A DNA stretch of 64,000 nucleotides from Amycolatopsis aidingensis (lineage in GTDB: Bacteria > Actinomycetota > Actinomycetes > Mycobacteriales > Pseudonocardiaceae), in contig NZ_CP076538.1 in NCBI RefSeq assembly GCF_018885265.1, positions 5,306,001 to 5,370,000 on the forward strand, in the 5' to 3' direction. Below are positions 17,893 to 26,613 of the stretch, piece by piece; within the stretch, counting starts at the first letter, position 1, and each line of letters opens with the position of its first letter. A program made the translations under genes and the position numbers. The notes below the pieces were generated by a model. The model had not been told where the DNA came from. It ran no database searches and was given only the letters and a program-made list of their open reading frames with translations.

Positions 17893-18957
17893 TCAGCGCC
17901 GGGTTTCGATCCTCAGGTCACCTTTCGTCACGTTGCGCATGTGGTCACTGACGAGCAGGTCGTGCGGGTAGCCGAGGTCGATCGCGCTGGCCTCGTCGAG
18001 CCTGGCCAGCTGGTCGGCGGTGAGGTCGACCTCCAGCGCGCGCAGGTTGCCCTCCAGTTGCTCGGTGGTACGGGCGCCGATGATCGGTGCGGTCACGCCC
18101 GGGTTCTGCAGGGTCCAGGCCAGTCCGACCTGGGCGGGCGTGCAGCCCAGCTCCGCGGCGACCTCCTTCCCGGCATCGGCGATCGCGAGGTTTCGTTCGC
18201 TGATCATGCCAACGTCGGCGTTGAAGCTCTTGCGGGTGCTCTCCCCGGATCCGGTATGCGCCGCGGTCAGGTCGGCGCGGCTGTACTTGCCGGTGAGCAG
18301 GCCGCCCGCCAGTGGTGAGTACGGGGTCACGCCAAGGCCCATCGCTCGGGCCATGGGGATCAGATCACGTTCCGCGGCCCGGTTGATGAGGTTGTACTCG
18401 ATCTGCAGCCCGACCAGCGGCGACCATCCGCGCAGGTCGGCGATCGCCTGCATGCGCGAGATCTCCCAGGCCGGGGCGTTGGAGATCGCCACGTACAGGA
18501 CCTTGCCCTGCCGCACCAGGTCGTCCATACCGCGCAGAATCTCCTCGACCGGCGTGGTGAAGTCCCACACGTGCAGATAGAGCAGATCGAGGTAGTCGGT
18601 GTGCAACCGCCGCAGGCTGGTTTCCACCGACGCGAACATGCTCTTGCGGTGACTTCCCGCGGAGTTCGGGTCGCCGGGCCGGCGCAGCGTCGTGTACTTC
18701 GTGGCCAGCACGAGGCTCTCGCGATTGTCCCTGGTGAACTCACCCAGCTGACGCTCGGAGCTGCCATCGGTATAGGTGTTGGCGGTGTCGATGAAGTTTC
18801 CGCCGCGCTCGACGTAGGTGTCGAACAACTTGCGTGCTTCGTCCTTCTCGGCGCCCCAGCCCCACTCGGTGCCGAAGGTCGCCGTGCCGAGCGCCAGCGG
18901 TGATACCCGTAGCCCGGAGCGGCCCAGCAGCCGGTAGCTGTCCAGGGTGAGCGACAT
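17893..18957 (-). CDS. Aldo/keto reductase
   Basis: 354 aa TIM-barrel NADPH-dependent oxidoreductase. Visible family motifs: DTANTYTDG (catalytic Asp and Tyr), LATKYT (Lys), LHVWD (His), and the C-terminal NADP site PIIGARTTEQLEGNL. Length is that of the YajO/YghZ-like AKR group. It is divergent from the MmyB-type regulator gene, starting 117 bp away, and is its most obvious target. Substrate unknown. Confidence 0.9.
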   Translation of the reverse strand: MSLTLDSYRLLGRSGLRVSPLALGTATFGTEWGWGAEKDEARKLFDTYVERGGNFIDTANTYTDGSSERQLGEFTRDNRESLVLATKYTTLRRPGDPNSAGSHRKSMFASVETSLRRLHTDYLDLLYLHVWDFTTPVEEILRGMDDLVRQGKVLYVAISNAPAWEISRMQAIADLRGWSPLVGLQIEYNLINRAAERDLIPMARAMGLGVTPYSPLAGGLLTGKYSRADLTAAHTGSGESTRKSFNADVGMISERNLAIADAGKEVAAELGCTPAQVGLAWTLQNPGVTAPIIGARTTEQLEGNLRALEVDLTADQLARLDEASAIDLGYPHDLLVSDHMRNVTKGDLRIETRR

Positions 18958-19074
18958 CCTGTCCTCCTGCGATGGTGATCCATTGTCGACAGCCAGTCTG
19001 TGACCGCGGCGAGCCAGGGATAAGGGAAAGAAGATCCTGGGAACATCAGTCCCACCCTGGCTGTTGCAGCGATC

Positions 19075-19908
19075 ATGACGACCTCGACGGTGGATCGGAC
19101 CCAGGAGCTGGCCGCGTTCCTGCGAACCCGGCGGGAACGCCTGGATCCGCGGGATCTCGGGCTACCGGATCGCAGGCAGACCCGGCGGACCCCGGGTCTG
19201 CGTCGCGAAGAGGTCGCCGAACTGGCCGGGATCAGCATCGACTACGTCGTGCGGTTGGAGCAGGCGCGTGCGCTGCGGCCTTCGGCTGAGGTGGTGGAGG
19301 CGCTGGCCCGGGCGCTGCACCTGGCTCCCGATGAGCGCGCCTACCTCTTCGACCTGGCCCGGCAGCGACCCCGCGATGCCGACAAGCTCGTCACCACCGC
19401 GACGCCGCCGCTGGCCAGGCTGGTCACCGACCTGTCACCGCTGCCGGCCATGCTGCTGAACCACCGCTACGACATCCTGGCCTGGAACGCCGAAATGGCG
19501 AGGCTACTGGTGGATCTGGACACCCTGCCGCCCTCGCAGCGCAATTCGATGTGGTTGTGCCTGATGCACCCGAAGGTCCGCGAGTTCTACCTCGATCGCG
19601 AACGCGTCGTAAGGGAAGGGATCGCCCACTTGCGCGCCGCCTGGGCCGCGCACCCGGATGACCGGGCGCTGACCGACCTCATCGCCCAGTTCACCGCGGG
19701 CAATGAGGACTTCGCGCGCTTGTGGGCCGAGCGGGACGTCAAGGTCAGCGGCCGCGGGCGCAAGGAAATGCGGCACCCCGAGGCCGGTGTGCTCGCCGTG
19801 CAGTTCGAAACGCTCCGGCCACTTCAGGACCCGGACCAGCTGCTGGTGATCTACCGTGCCGCGGACGCCGCGAGCCAGGCGGCCCTGGACCGGTTGCGCC
19901 GCTCCTAG
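19075..19908 (+). CDS. Helix-turn-helix regulator with MmyB-like ligand-binding domain
   Basis: 277 aa. XRE-type HTH at ~14-78 (ELAAFLRTRRERLDP, LRREEVAELAGISIDYVVRLEQ) and a PAS-like MmyB domain at ~110-270 (DILAWNAEMARLL, PSQRNSMWLCLMHPKVREF). In Streptomyces this family binds fatty-acid-like ligands. Divergent orientation from the aldo/keto reductase suggests local control. ATG start. Confidence 0.88.
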   Translation: MTTSTVDRTQELAAFLRTRRERLDPRDLGLPDRRQTRRTPGLRREEVAELAGISIDYVVRLEQARALRPSAEVVEALARALHLAPDERAYLFDLARQRPRDADKLVTTATPPLARLVTDLSPLPAMLLNHRYDILAWNAEMARLLVDLDTLPPSQRNSMWLCLMHPKVREFYLDRERVVREGIAHLRAAWAAHPDDRALTDLIAQFTAGNEDFARLWAERDVKVSGRGRKEMRHPEAGVLAVQFETLRPLQDPDQLLVIYRAADAASQAALDRLRRS

Positions 19909-19966
19909 TCTGTGTTCAAGAAGGCGCGCGGTCGCATCACCTCGATCGACCTCCTCTGAACAGCTC

Positions 19967-20167
19967 CTAGTCCGGTGGTTCCGGGGTGACCTCGTCATCG
20001 CTGAGGTCCTCGGCGTGCTTGACCTCGTCCTTGTTCATCGGCTCGGGAACGTCACGGGTGCCGCCGCCGATGTCCCGGTCGGGCGGGACCGGGACGTTGT
20101 CCGGTTCGCTGCCCGGTTCGCCGTCCCAACGCTGGCTGCGGTCGTTCATACCCCAGGTGTACCCCAT
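19967..20167 (-). CDS. Small acidic hypothetical protein
   Basis: 66 aa, highly polar and acidic (GEPGSEPDNVPVP, EDLSDDEVTPEPPD), predicted largely disordered with no signal peptide or membrane helix. An internal ATG at 20149 (MNDRSQRW) is an equally plausible start giving 60 aa. The gene lies just downstream of the ppx gene on the same strand. Function not recognised; coding character is moderate. Confidence 0.5.
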   Translation of the reverse strand: MGYTWGMNDRSQRWDGEPGSEPDNVPVPPDRDIGGGTRDVPEPMNKDEVKHAEDLSDDEVTPEPPD

Positions 20168-20194
20168 TCCGCCGGAACCAGTCAGGTACGCCGG

Positions 20195-21187
20195 TCATGC
20201 CGCCCACCGGCCACCGGAGGGGTCGGACTCGTGCCGGTCCAGCAGGGTGAGCAGCAAACCGTGCGTGGTCGACCAGGGGCAGATCGCCGCCGGCCCGCCG
20301 AACACCGTGAGCAGTGCCTCGGCGACCACGGCCCCGGCCAGCGCCTGCCGCGCCCGGCCCCGGGATATCCCTGGCAGCTCGGCCCGGCGTTCGGGCGGCA
20401 GCTTCGCCAGTCGGGGCACCCAGATCCGCAGGTCCTCCAGGTGCAGGTCGCGGGCGGTTCCGCGCTGCGGGCGGGCACCGGCCAGCCGGGCCAGCTGGCG
20501 CAGCACCTTGGAGCAGCCGACCGTGCGATAGTCCGGCAGCGGCCGCTCCAGGTCGCCGAGCACCTGACGTACCCGGTCGATGGCGTACTCGCGCAGTTCC
20601 GCGATCCGTTCCGGGCTCGGCCGGGCGGTGTCGAACCAGGCCCTGGTCATCTCCCGCGCACCGAGCCGCAGCGATCTCGCGCAGCTCGCCCGCTCGCCAT
20701 CCCCCGCGGCCAGCTCGACCGTGCCGCCACCGATGTCCACCACCATCAGCGGCCCCGCCGAGGCTCCGTACCAGCGGCGGGCCGCGAGGTAACCCAGTTC
20801 GGCCTCCCGTTTGCCGGGCAGCGGACGGAGCCGGACCCCGGTCGCCCTGTGCACCGTGCCGAGCACGGCCTCGGCATTGCGGGCGTCCCGGATCGAGGAG
20901 GTGGCCAGCGGGTATACCTCGCGCACCCCGCGTTCCCGCGCCATCCGCTGAGCTGTGCGAACGCCGTCCACCACCTCGGCGACGCCGTGCGCGGCGAGCC
21001 GCCCGGTGGAATCCAGCGCGCGGTCCAGCCGCAGCCGGGTCTTGTGGTCGAGCTCGGGGCGCAGCGGGGTACCGCCACGGCGCACCGCCAGCAGGCGAGC
21101 ACTGAACGCACCGACGTCCAGCACACCTACCAGCGATCCGGCCTGCCCACCGACCCCCACGTCCGGTACCTCCGTGTCCCGTGCCAT
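20195..21187 (-). CDS. Ppx/GppA family phosphatase (exopolyphosphatase-like)
   Basis: 330 aa, actin-like ASKHA fold. The first phosphate loop is VLDVGAFSARLLAV, the middle SSIRDARNAEAVL region holds the catalytic acid area, and the second loop is VVDIGGGTVELA. It is the short actinobacterial Ppx type (about 300-330 aa, without the HD domain of E. coli GppA). These hydrolyse polyphosphate or pppGpp ends. The first loop has Ala-Phe where many have Thr-Asn. The start could also be the GTG of VGVGG a few codons in. Confidence 0.88.
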   Translation of the reverse strand: MARDTEVPDVGVGGQAGSLVGVLDVGAFSARLLAVRRGGTPLRPELDHKTRLRLDRALDSTGRLAAHGVAEVVDGVRTAQRMARERGVREVYPLATSSIRDARNAEAVLGTVHRATGVRLRPLPGKREAELGYLAARRWYGASAGPLMVVDIGGGTVELAAGDGERASCARSLRLGAREMTRAWFDTARPSPERIAELREYAIDRVRQVLGDLERPLPDYRTVGCSKVLRQLARLAGARPQRGTARDLHLEDLRIWVPRLAKLPPERRAELPGISRGRARQALAGAVVAEALLTVFGGPAAICPWSTTHGLLLTLLDRHESDPSGGRWAA

Positions 21188-21411
21188 ACCGGGTGATACC
21201 CAGCCCGCACCACGTCAAACGCCGGCGGTCAGCTTTGCGAGTTTCTCACTTTCCGTGCGAGTAAGTGGCCGAACTGTCACCTCATAGTGACCCGAAAGAG
21301 TGATGAAAGCCAATCTGCCATTCGGAGCAGTAACGCTACGTCGGTCACTGAACGATCACAGATCAGACATCCTGAACGTTACGCAATCCTCGCCAGGGGT
21401 GGGAGCAAGGG

Positions 21412-22083
21412 ATGACATCGGCCGGTGGCAAGCAGCGTCACGACGATCTCCGCAGGCTCACCGCGGTCGCCGTGGCGGTCGTTGTCGTGCTCGCCACCGT
21501 GCTGACCGGGATCAACGTGCTGTTCGACCCCACGGACGGCAAGGTGGACACCGCCGCGGTGAGCCAGCGTGAGCCGACCTCCGGCACCCAGGCGGTGCAT
21601 GGCCGCTCCGGTGACCGGCCGAGCGCGCTGGCACCCTCGGCTCCCGCCGCGCTGACCATTCCGGCCATCGGGGTGGCGACCAGCGCGCTGATCGACCTCG
21701 GGCTCACCCATACCGGAGCCATCGAGATCCCGGGCGAGGCCCACACCGTGGGCTGGCTCAGCTCCACGCCCACCCCCGGTGAGCGGGGTGCCGCGGTGCT
21801 CGTGGGCAACGCCGAGTTCGGCTACCAGCGCGGTGCCTTCTTCCGGCTGCACGAACTCGGTCGCGGCGACACCATCATCGTCAACCGCCGGGACGGCGTG
21901 GCCGCCGTCTTCACCGTGTACCGGGTGGGCTCCCGGCCCCGGCACGGCGACCACGAGCAGCTCACCCGCCCCAGCGACGGCCCCGAGGTACGGCTGACCA
22001 CCTGCGGTGGCCACTTCGACGACGGCGCCACGGCGCATTCCGAGGACGTGGTCGTGTACGCCAGGCTGACCGCCACCCGCTGA
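21412..22083 (+). CDS. Class F sortase-like protein with degenerate active site
   Basis: 223 aa. A single membrane anchor (~17-34) precedes a Thr/Ser/Pro linker and a sortase beta-barrel (~78-220). The nucleophile Cys is kept in LTTCGGHFDD. The position of the catalytic His, normally GH(V/I)(D/N), reads LVGNAEFG, i.e. His to Asn. No Arg follows the Cys until the last few residues (ARLTATR), where a catalytic Arg is expected 5-13 residues after it. A pseudo-sortase or altered chemistry is likely. The ATG follows GGGAGCAAGGG. The 224 bp upstream hold a promoter region but no recognisable gene. Confidence 0.8.
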   Translation: MTSAGGKQRHDDLRRLTAVAVAVVVVLATVLTGINVLFDPTDGKVDTAAVSQREPTSGTQAVHGRSGDRPSALAPSAPAALTIPAIGVATSALIDLGLTHTGAIEIPGEAHTVGWLSSTPTPGERGAAVLVGNAEFGYQRGAFFRLHELGRGDTIIVNRRDGVAAVFTVYRVGSRPRHGDHEQLTRPSDGPEVRLTTCGGHFDDGATAHSEDVVVYARLTATR

Positions 22084-22095
22084 CGCCCCGTCAGC
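22079..22095. terminator. Bidirectional hairpin spanning two stop codons
   Basis: GCTGACG CCC CGTCAGC forms a perfect 7-bp stem with a 3-nt loop. It contains the stop codon of the sortase gene (TGA at 22081) and, on the other strand, that of the first DUF885 gene (22091-22093). It can end both converging transcripts. Confidence 0.55.
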
Positions 22096-23761
22096 TCGCG
22101 GTGCGTCCGCCGACCCAATCGGTGACCACCGAGGCGAGCACGGACAGCGGCAGGTGCCCGTTACCCAGCACCACGTCGTGGAAGTCCCGGATGTCGAACT
22201 CCGGGCCCAGCGCCGCCTCCGCCTCGGCCCGGATCCGCTGGATTTCCAGCCTGCCAACCATGTACGACAACGCCTGCCCCGGCACGGCCACGTAGCGATT
22301 CACCTCGGCCTCGATCTCCACCCGGCCCAGCGGCACGTTCTCCAGCAGGTAGTCCACCGCCTGCTGCCTGCTCCAGCCGAGTGCGTGCATCCCCGTGTCC
22401 ACCACCAGCCTGCCGGCTCGCATCGAGTCCTGGGCCAGCATGCCGAGCCGGGCGACGTCTCCGGAGTACAGGCCCATCTCGTCGGCGAGCCGTTCGGCGT
22501 ACAGGCCCCAGCCCTCGATGTAGGCGTTCACATCGGCGATCCGGCGCAGCAGCGGCAGCTCGGTCAGTCCGATCGAGGTGGACAGCTGGAAGTGATGCCC
22601 TGGCACCGCCTCGTGGAAGGCGATCGCCTCGCTGACGTGCCGGGACCGCTCGTGCGCGCGGTCGGTGTTGGCGTAGTAGACACCGGGCCGGGACCCGTCC
22701 ATGGCAGGCTCGATGTAGTACGCGATGGTGCCGCCGTCGGCCTCGGTCTCCGGCACCGCACGCACCTCGCAGCGCTGCGACGGTACCGACCTGAACCACA
22801 GCGGGGCGACCGCCTCGGTGCGGGCGATCGCGGCGCGGGCGGCCTCGAGCAGTTCCTCGCCGTCCCGCCAGCGCAGCTCCGGATCGGTACGCAGCCTGCG
22901 GAAGATCTCGCCGAGGTCACCGGTGCCGAACACCCGCTTGCCGAGTTCGGCGTACTCGTCCGCCAGTCGCTCGATCAGCCTCAGGCCGGTGTCGTGCAGG
23001 TCCTGCGCCGTGCGTTCGGTGGTGGTGTGTGCCCGGACCAGGCCGGCGTACCGGCGTTCGCCATCGGGCAGCCAGCACAGGCCCGGCCGGTCGGCAGGCA
23101 GGCCGCGTGGGGCGAGCTCCCCGGCGAGGAACTCGCGGTAGCGCCGGTACGCGGGCCGCACGACCTCGGCCAGCAGCCGTTCCTGTTCCTCGGCATAGCC
23201 CGCGACCTCGACCTGCGGCCGGATCCGCAGCGGGTCGGTCCCGGTGCCAGCGAGGTAACGGTCGACATAGGCGATACCGGCCTCGACCAGGAACCCCGGC
23301 GGCAGGTTGCCCTCGGCGGCGCCAGCCCGCTGCCGCTCGGTGATGGTGTCCAGATAGGACGACATGGCGCCGAGTCGCTTCAGGTGGCCGCGCGCCGCAT
23401 CCTCGGTAGGGAGGGTGATCATCGCAAAGGCGGTCATCGGCAGCAGCGCTGGTGCGCTCAGCCCGTCGCTGACGACCACATCCGGCAGCCGCGCGTCGAT
23501 CAGGTCCACCGCGGCCCTGGCCTGCTGGATCACCACCTGGCGGGTCAGCGCATCCTGCGCGGACAGCGTGTCCGGCGGGATCGCCTCCGCCCGCACGGCG
23601 AGGTCGGCAAGGGCTGCCCGTTGCCGCCACTCGGCGTCGGCGCTGTGGTCCGCAAGGCGAGCGTCGTGCTCGCCGCGTATCCCGAGTGCCGAGGCGAACA
23701 GCGGGTTCGCCGTGAAGTACAGGTCGATGTACTCGTCCGCCAGCCGGTCGACCTCGCTCAT
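22091..23761 (-). CDS. DUF885 family protein (putative metallopeptidase), downstream copy
   Basis: 556 aa, starting at ATG 23761 (MSEVDRLADEYIDLYF); the frame runs further upstream but that part repeats the end of the neighbouring gene in another frame. The motif FHEAVPGHHFQ is an HExxPGHHxQ zinc-type site, and SYMVGRLEIQRIRAEAE is the family C-terminal signature. DUF885 proteins look like oligopeptidases of the M3/M32 fold; activity is unproven. It overlaps the upstream paralogue by 4 nt (ATGA). Confidence 0.85.
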   Translation of the reverse strand: MSEVDRLADEYIDLYFTANPLFASALGIRGEHDARLADHSADAEWRQRAALADLAVRAEAIPPDTLSAQDALTRQVVIQQARAAVDLIDARLPDVVVSDGLSAPALLPMTAFAMITLPTEDAARGHLKRLGAMSSYLDTITERQRAGAAEGNLPPGFLVEAGIAYVDRYLAGTGTDPLRIRPQVEVAGYAEEQERLLAEVVRPAYRRYREFLAGELAPRGLPADRPGLCWLPDGERRYAGLVRAHTTTERTAQDLHDTGLRLIERLADEYAELGKRVFGTGDLGEIFRRLRTDPELRWRDGEELLEAARAAIARTEAVAPLWFRSVPSQRCEVRAVPETEADGGTIAYYIEPAMDGSRPGVYYANTDRAHERSRHVSEAIAFHEAVPGHHFQLSTSIGLTELPLLRRIADVNAYIEGWGLYAERLADEMGLYSGDVARLGMLAQDSMRAGRLVVDTGMHALGWSRQQAVDYLLENVPLGRVEIEAEVNRYVAVPGQALSYMVGRLEIQRIRAEAEAALGPEFDIRDFHDVVLGNGHLPLSVLASVVTDWVGGRTAS

Positions 23762-25431
23762 GCTCGCGCCCCTTTTTCGTTGCTTCGTGCCCATTCCCGC
23801 ACCATCCCGTCGAGCACCGGCAGCGGAACGGAACCACCGCCGAGTACGACGTCGTGGAACTCGCGGATGTCGAACTCCGGGCCCAGCGCCCGCTCCGCCT
23901 CCGCCCTGATCCGCTGGATCTCCAGCCTGCCAACCATGTACGACAGCGCCTGCCCCGGCCACGCGATGTAGCGGTCCACTTCGGACTCGATTTCCACCCG
24001 GCCCATCGGGGTGTTGCGCACCAGGAAGTCCACCGCCTGCTCGCGGCTCCAGCCCTTGGCATGCAGCCCGGTGTCCACCACCAGCCGCCCGGCACGCAGG
24101 GAGTCGATGGACAGCATCCCGAGCAGCGCCACATCCCCGGAGTACAGGTCCATCTCGCGGGCCAGTCGCTCGGTGTACAGGCCCCAGCCCTCGTTGTACG
24201 CGGGGAAGCTGCTCACCCTGCGCAGCAACGGCAGGTCGTCCAGCCGCAGGGCGATGCAGGACTGGAAGTGGTGCCCGGGAATCACCTCGTGGAACGCGGT
24301 GGCCTCACAGGTGTGCCGGAACCGTTCGGTCACCTGGTAGGTGTTCGCGAAGTACGTACCGGGGCGACTGCCGTCCGCGGACGGCCAGAAATAGTAGGCC
24401 AGCGGCGCGTTCGGGCCGTCGGCCTCCGGCACCGGGCGGACCACCCAGGGGTCGGGCGGGATCCGGCCGAACCAGTCCGGCGCTGCGCGTTCCGCCCTGC
24501 TGATCGCCTCCCGCGCCCCGTCCAGCAACTCCCGCTCGTCCTTCCAGCGCAGGGCCGGGTCGGTCCGCAGCCGGCGGAAGATTTCGCCGAGGTCGGAGGT
24601 GCCGAACACGCGGCCGCCGATCTCCGCGTACTCCTCGGCCAGCTCCGCGACCAGCCGCAGCCCGGTCTCGTGCAGCCGCGCCGGATCCACCTCCACCGAG
24701 GTCCGTGCCCTGGCCAGGGTGGCGTAGATCCGCTCGCCGTCCGGCAGCCAGCAGGCGCCCGGCCGCTCCGGCGGCCTGCCGTGGGCGGCGATCTCGGCCA
24801 CCACCCCGTCCCGGTACCGCCGGAATGCCGGCCGCACCGTCCGCTCGAGGAGTTCCGCGCGCCGCCGCTCGAACCCGGCACTCGGGGCCTGCTGACGCAG
24901 CAGCGGGTCGGCGGCGGGCTCGGCGAGGTACTGGTCGATCCGCCGCACCGCAGCCTCGACCTGATGGCCGACCGGGACCAGACCGGCCGCCACGCCCGCG
25001 CGATGCCGTTCCAGCGCCTGCTCCAGGTAACCAGGGATGCTCGCCAGCCGGTCCAGCTGGGCGCGTTCCTCGTCGGCCCCGTTGATCGCGAGTAGCGGCA
25101 GCCTGGTGAGCAGGTCCGCGGCCGGGGAGACGAACAGGTCGCTGACCGCGAACTCGACGAACCTGCTGTCGATATCGTCGATGCCGACGCCTGCCATGGC
25201 GATCGCCACCTCGCGGGTGATCCGGTCCTGCGCGGCCAGCCCCTCCGGCTCGATGGCCTCGGCGCGGGCACGCAACGCCGCGAGATCCGCGCGCAGCGCC
25301 GCCTCGGCCTCCGCGCTGAGCTCGCCAAGGCCCGGCCGGGACTGCTCGAGCCCCAGTACCGCAGGCCACAGCGGCTCGGCCCGGAACAGGGTGTCGACCA
25401 GCTCATCGGCGAGCGAGACCACGTCAGTCAT
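23758..25431 (-). CDS. DUF885 family protein (putative metallopeptidase), upstream copy
   Basis: 557 aa. It resembles its downstream neighbour along its whole length: FHEVIPGHHFQ zinc-like motif, GWSREQAVDFL and PGQALSYMVGRLEIQRIRAE. The pair arose by tandem duplication and then diverged, most in the N-terminal half. The two are translationally coupled and could form a heteromer. No signal peptide, so they act in the cytoplasm. Confidence 0.85.
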   Translation of the reverse strand: MTDVVSLADELVDTLFRAEPLWPAVLGLEQSRPGLGELSAEAEAALRADLAALRARAEAIEPEGLAAQDRITREVAIAMAGVGIDDIDSRFVEFAVSDLFVSPAADLLTRLPLLAINGADEERAQLDRLASIPGYLEQALERHRAGVAAGLVPVGHQVEAAVRRIDQYLAEPAADPLLRQQAPSAGFERRRAELLERTVRPAFRRYRDGVVAEIAAHGRPPERPGACWLPDGERIYATLARARTSVEVDPARLHETGLRLVAELAEEYAEIGGRVFGTSDLGEIFRRLRTDPALRWKDERELLDGAREAISRAERAAPDWFGRIPPDPWVVRPVPEADGPNAPLAYYFWPSADGSRPGTYFANTYQVTERFRHTCEATAFHEVIPGHHFQSCIALRLDDLPLLRRVSSFPAYNEGWGLYTERLAREMDLYSGDVALLGMLSIDSLRAGRLVVDTGLHAKGWSREQAVDFLVRNTPMGRVEIESEVDRYIAWPGQALSYMVGRLEIQRIRAEAERALGPEFDIREFHDVVLGGGSVPLPVLDGMVREWARSNEKGARA

Positions 25432-25542
25432 CAGGAATCCCCAGTGTTCGAGCGATGCTGTCCGCCGAGCCTAGATCGAGCCGGGCACTTTTCGCCAAGG
25501 TTGGCCCCGGCCCCTGGGCGCCGGAGCGCGCGGACCGCAGGG

Positions 25543-25559
25543 CTACGCTCGAAGCCGTG
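25543..25559 (+). promoter_or_regulatory. Candidate -10 element with leaderless GTG start
   Basis: TACGCT at about 25544-25549 fits a TANNNT -10 element. The GTG start at 25557 lies about seven bases later, the expected transcription start, and there is no ribosome site in between. This suggests a leaderless mRNA. Confidence 0.4.
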
Positions 25560-26570
25560 GCCGTAACCGATCCCGTCGACGCCCGACTGCTCGCCGCCCT
25601 GGCCGAGGTCGGCAAGGCCGCCGTGCACGAACTGGCCGCCAGGGTCGGGATGGACCCGAAGGAGGTCGCCTACCGGCTGGTCGGTTTGTCCGCGACCGGG
25701 TTGCCCCTGCTCGTCGGGGTGGAGAGCGACCCGCAGGGGCTGCGCGCCGCGCTCGCCGCCTCCGGCGGCAGGCCCCCCGCGCCACCACATCCGGGCACCC
25801 CGCCGTACCAGGGACCACCGCCCACCCAGGGTGCGCCCTCCGGGGCCTACCCGGTGCACGGCACGCCCAGCGGCCAGCATCCGGTACCCGGCGCGCCGCA
25901 CCAGGCGTATGGCACGCCATCCGGGCGGTATCCGGTACACGGGACCCCGTCCGGGCAGTTCCAGCCGCCACCGCCGCCCCAGCAACAGCCCGCACCACCC
26001 ATGCGGCAGCCGCAACCCGCTCCCCCGGCCCCTGCCGCCCCCGGCGATCCGTTGATGAGCACCTGGGGGCCGCCGCAGAGTGCTTCCTGGGCCAGGGGCG
26101 ACCAGCAGGCCCCTGCCGCCGCCTCACCCCAGCCCTCGGCCGCGGGGCCGCGCAGCGGGCGCACCGGGGACACCCTGGAGACGCAGGGGCTGGAGGGCGA
26201 ACGGCTGGCCGTACAGCTGCTGGAGGTGCAGGACCCTGCCGACTACCTGTTCGGCGCCGCGGGCTACCGGCTCGAGGAGGGTGAGCGCTCGATCGTGGTG
26301 CACACCGAGATGTCCAACCGCGGGCAGGTGCCGTTCGCCGCGCTGCCGGACAACTACCTGGAACTGCTCACCGAGGACGGCAAGGCCGTGGGCAAGGCGC
26401 CGGTGTCGCTGTCCTCCCGCCAGCCGTACAAGATCGGCGTGCAGCCGGGGGAAACGGCGGGTGGGCACACCGTGTACGTGCTGCCCGAGGCGACCAGGGT
26501 GGTCGCCGTACGGTGGAGCCCGCGTCCGGAACCCGACGAGCGCACCCTCACCTGGTCCCTCGAGGACTGA
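25557..26570 (+). CDS. HTH (AsnC-like) plus Pro/Gly-rich linker plus C-terminal beta domain protein
   Basis: 337 aa from GTG 25557. The first ~60 residues (DPVDARLLAALAEVGKAAVHE, VGMDPKEVAYRLVGL) form a winged-helix unit like AsnC/Lrp. Residues ~65-200 are a low-complexity linker with repeats of (G/P)TPSGxYPVHGTPSG and PPPPPQQQ. The last ~125 residues form a compact domain (VQLLEVQDPADYLF, YRLEEGERSIVVHTEMSNRG) reminiscent of Ig-like DUF4352 folds. No membrane segment. The combination is unusual; a role in DNA-linked scaffolding is only a guess. Confidence 0.75.
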   Translation: MAVTDPVDARLLAALAEVGKAAVHELAARVGMDPKEVAYRLVGLSATGLPLLVGVESDPQGLRAALAASGGRPPAPPHPGTPPYQGPPPTQGAPSGAYPVHGTPSGQHPVPGAPHQAYGTPSGRYPVHGTPSGQFQPPPPPQQQPAPPMRQPQPAPPAPAAPGDPLMSTWGPPQSASWARGDQQAPAAASPQPSAAGPRSGRTGDTLETQGLEGERLAVQLLEVQDPADYLFGAAGYRLEEGERSIVVHTEMSNRGQVPFAALPDNYLELLTEDGKAVGKAPVSLSSRQPYKIGVQPGETAGGHTVYVLPEATRVVAVRWSPRPEPDERTLTWSLED

Positions 26571-26613
26571 ATTTCGATCGCCTCCCCTGTCCGGTGCCTG
26601 CTAGACAGGCGCC

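Noticed and set aside
21188..21411. Riboswitch upstream of the sortase-like gene
   Set aside because: Some conserved-looking GTTACGC and GTCACC words but no pairing pattern matching a known class such as the c-di-AMP riboswitch.
25840..25960. Repeats as a CRISPR or satellite
   Set aside because: They are in-frame codon repeats for a Pro/Gly/Ser-rich protein linker, without spacers of regular length.
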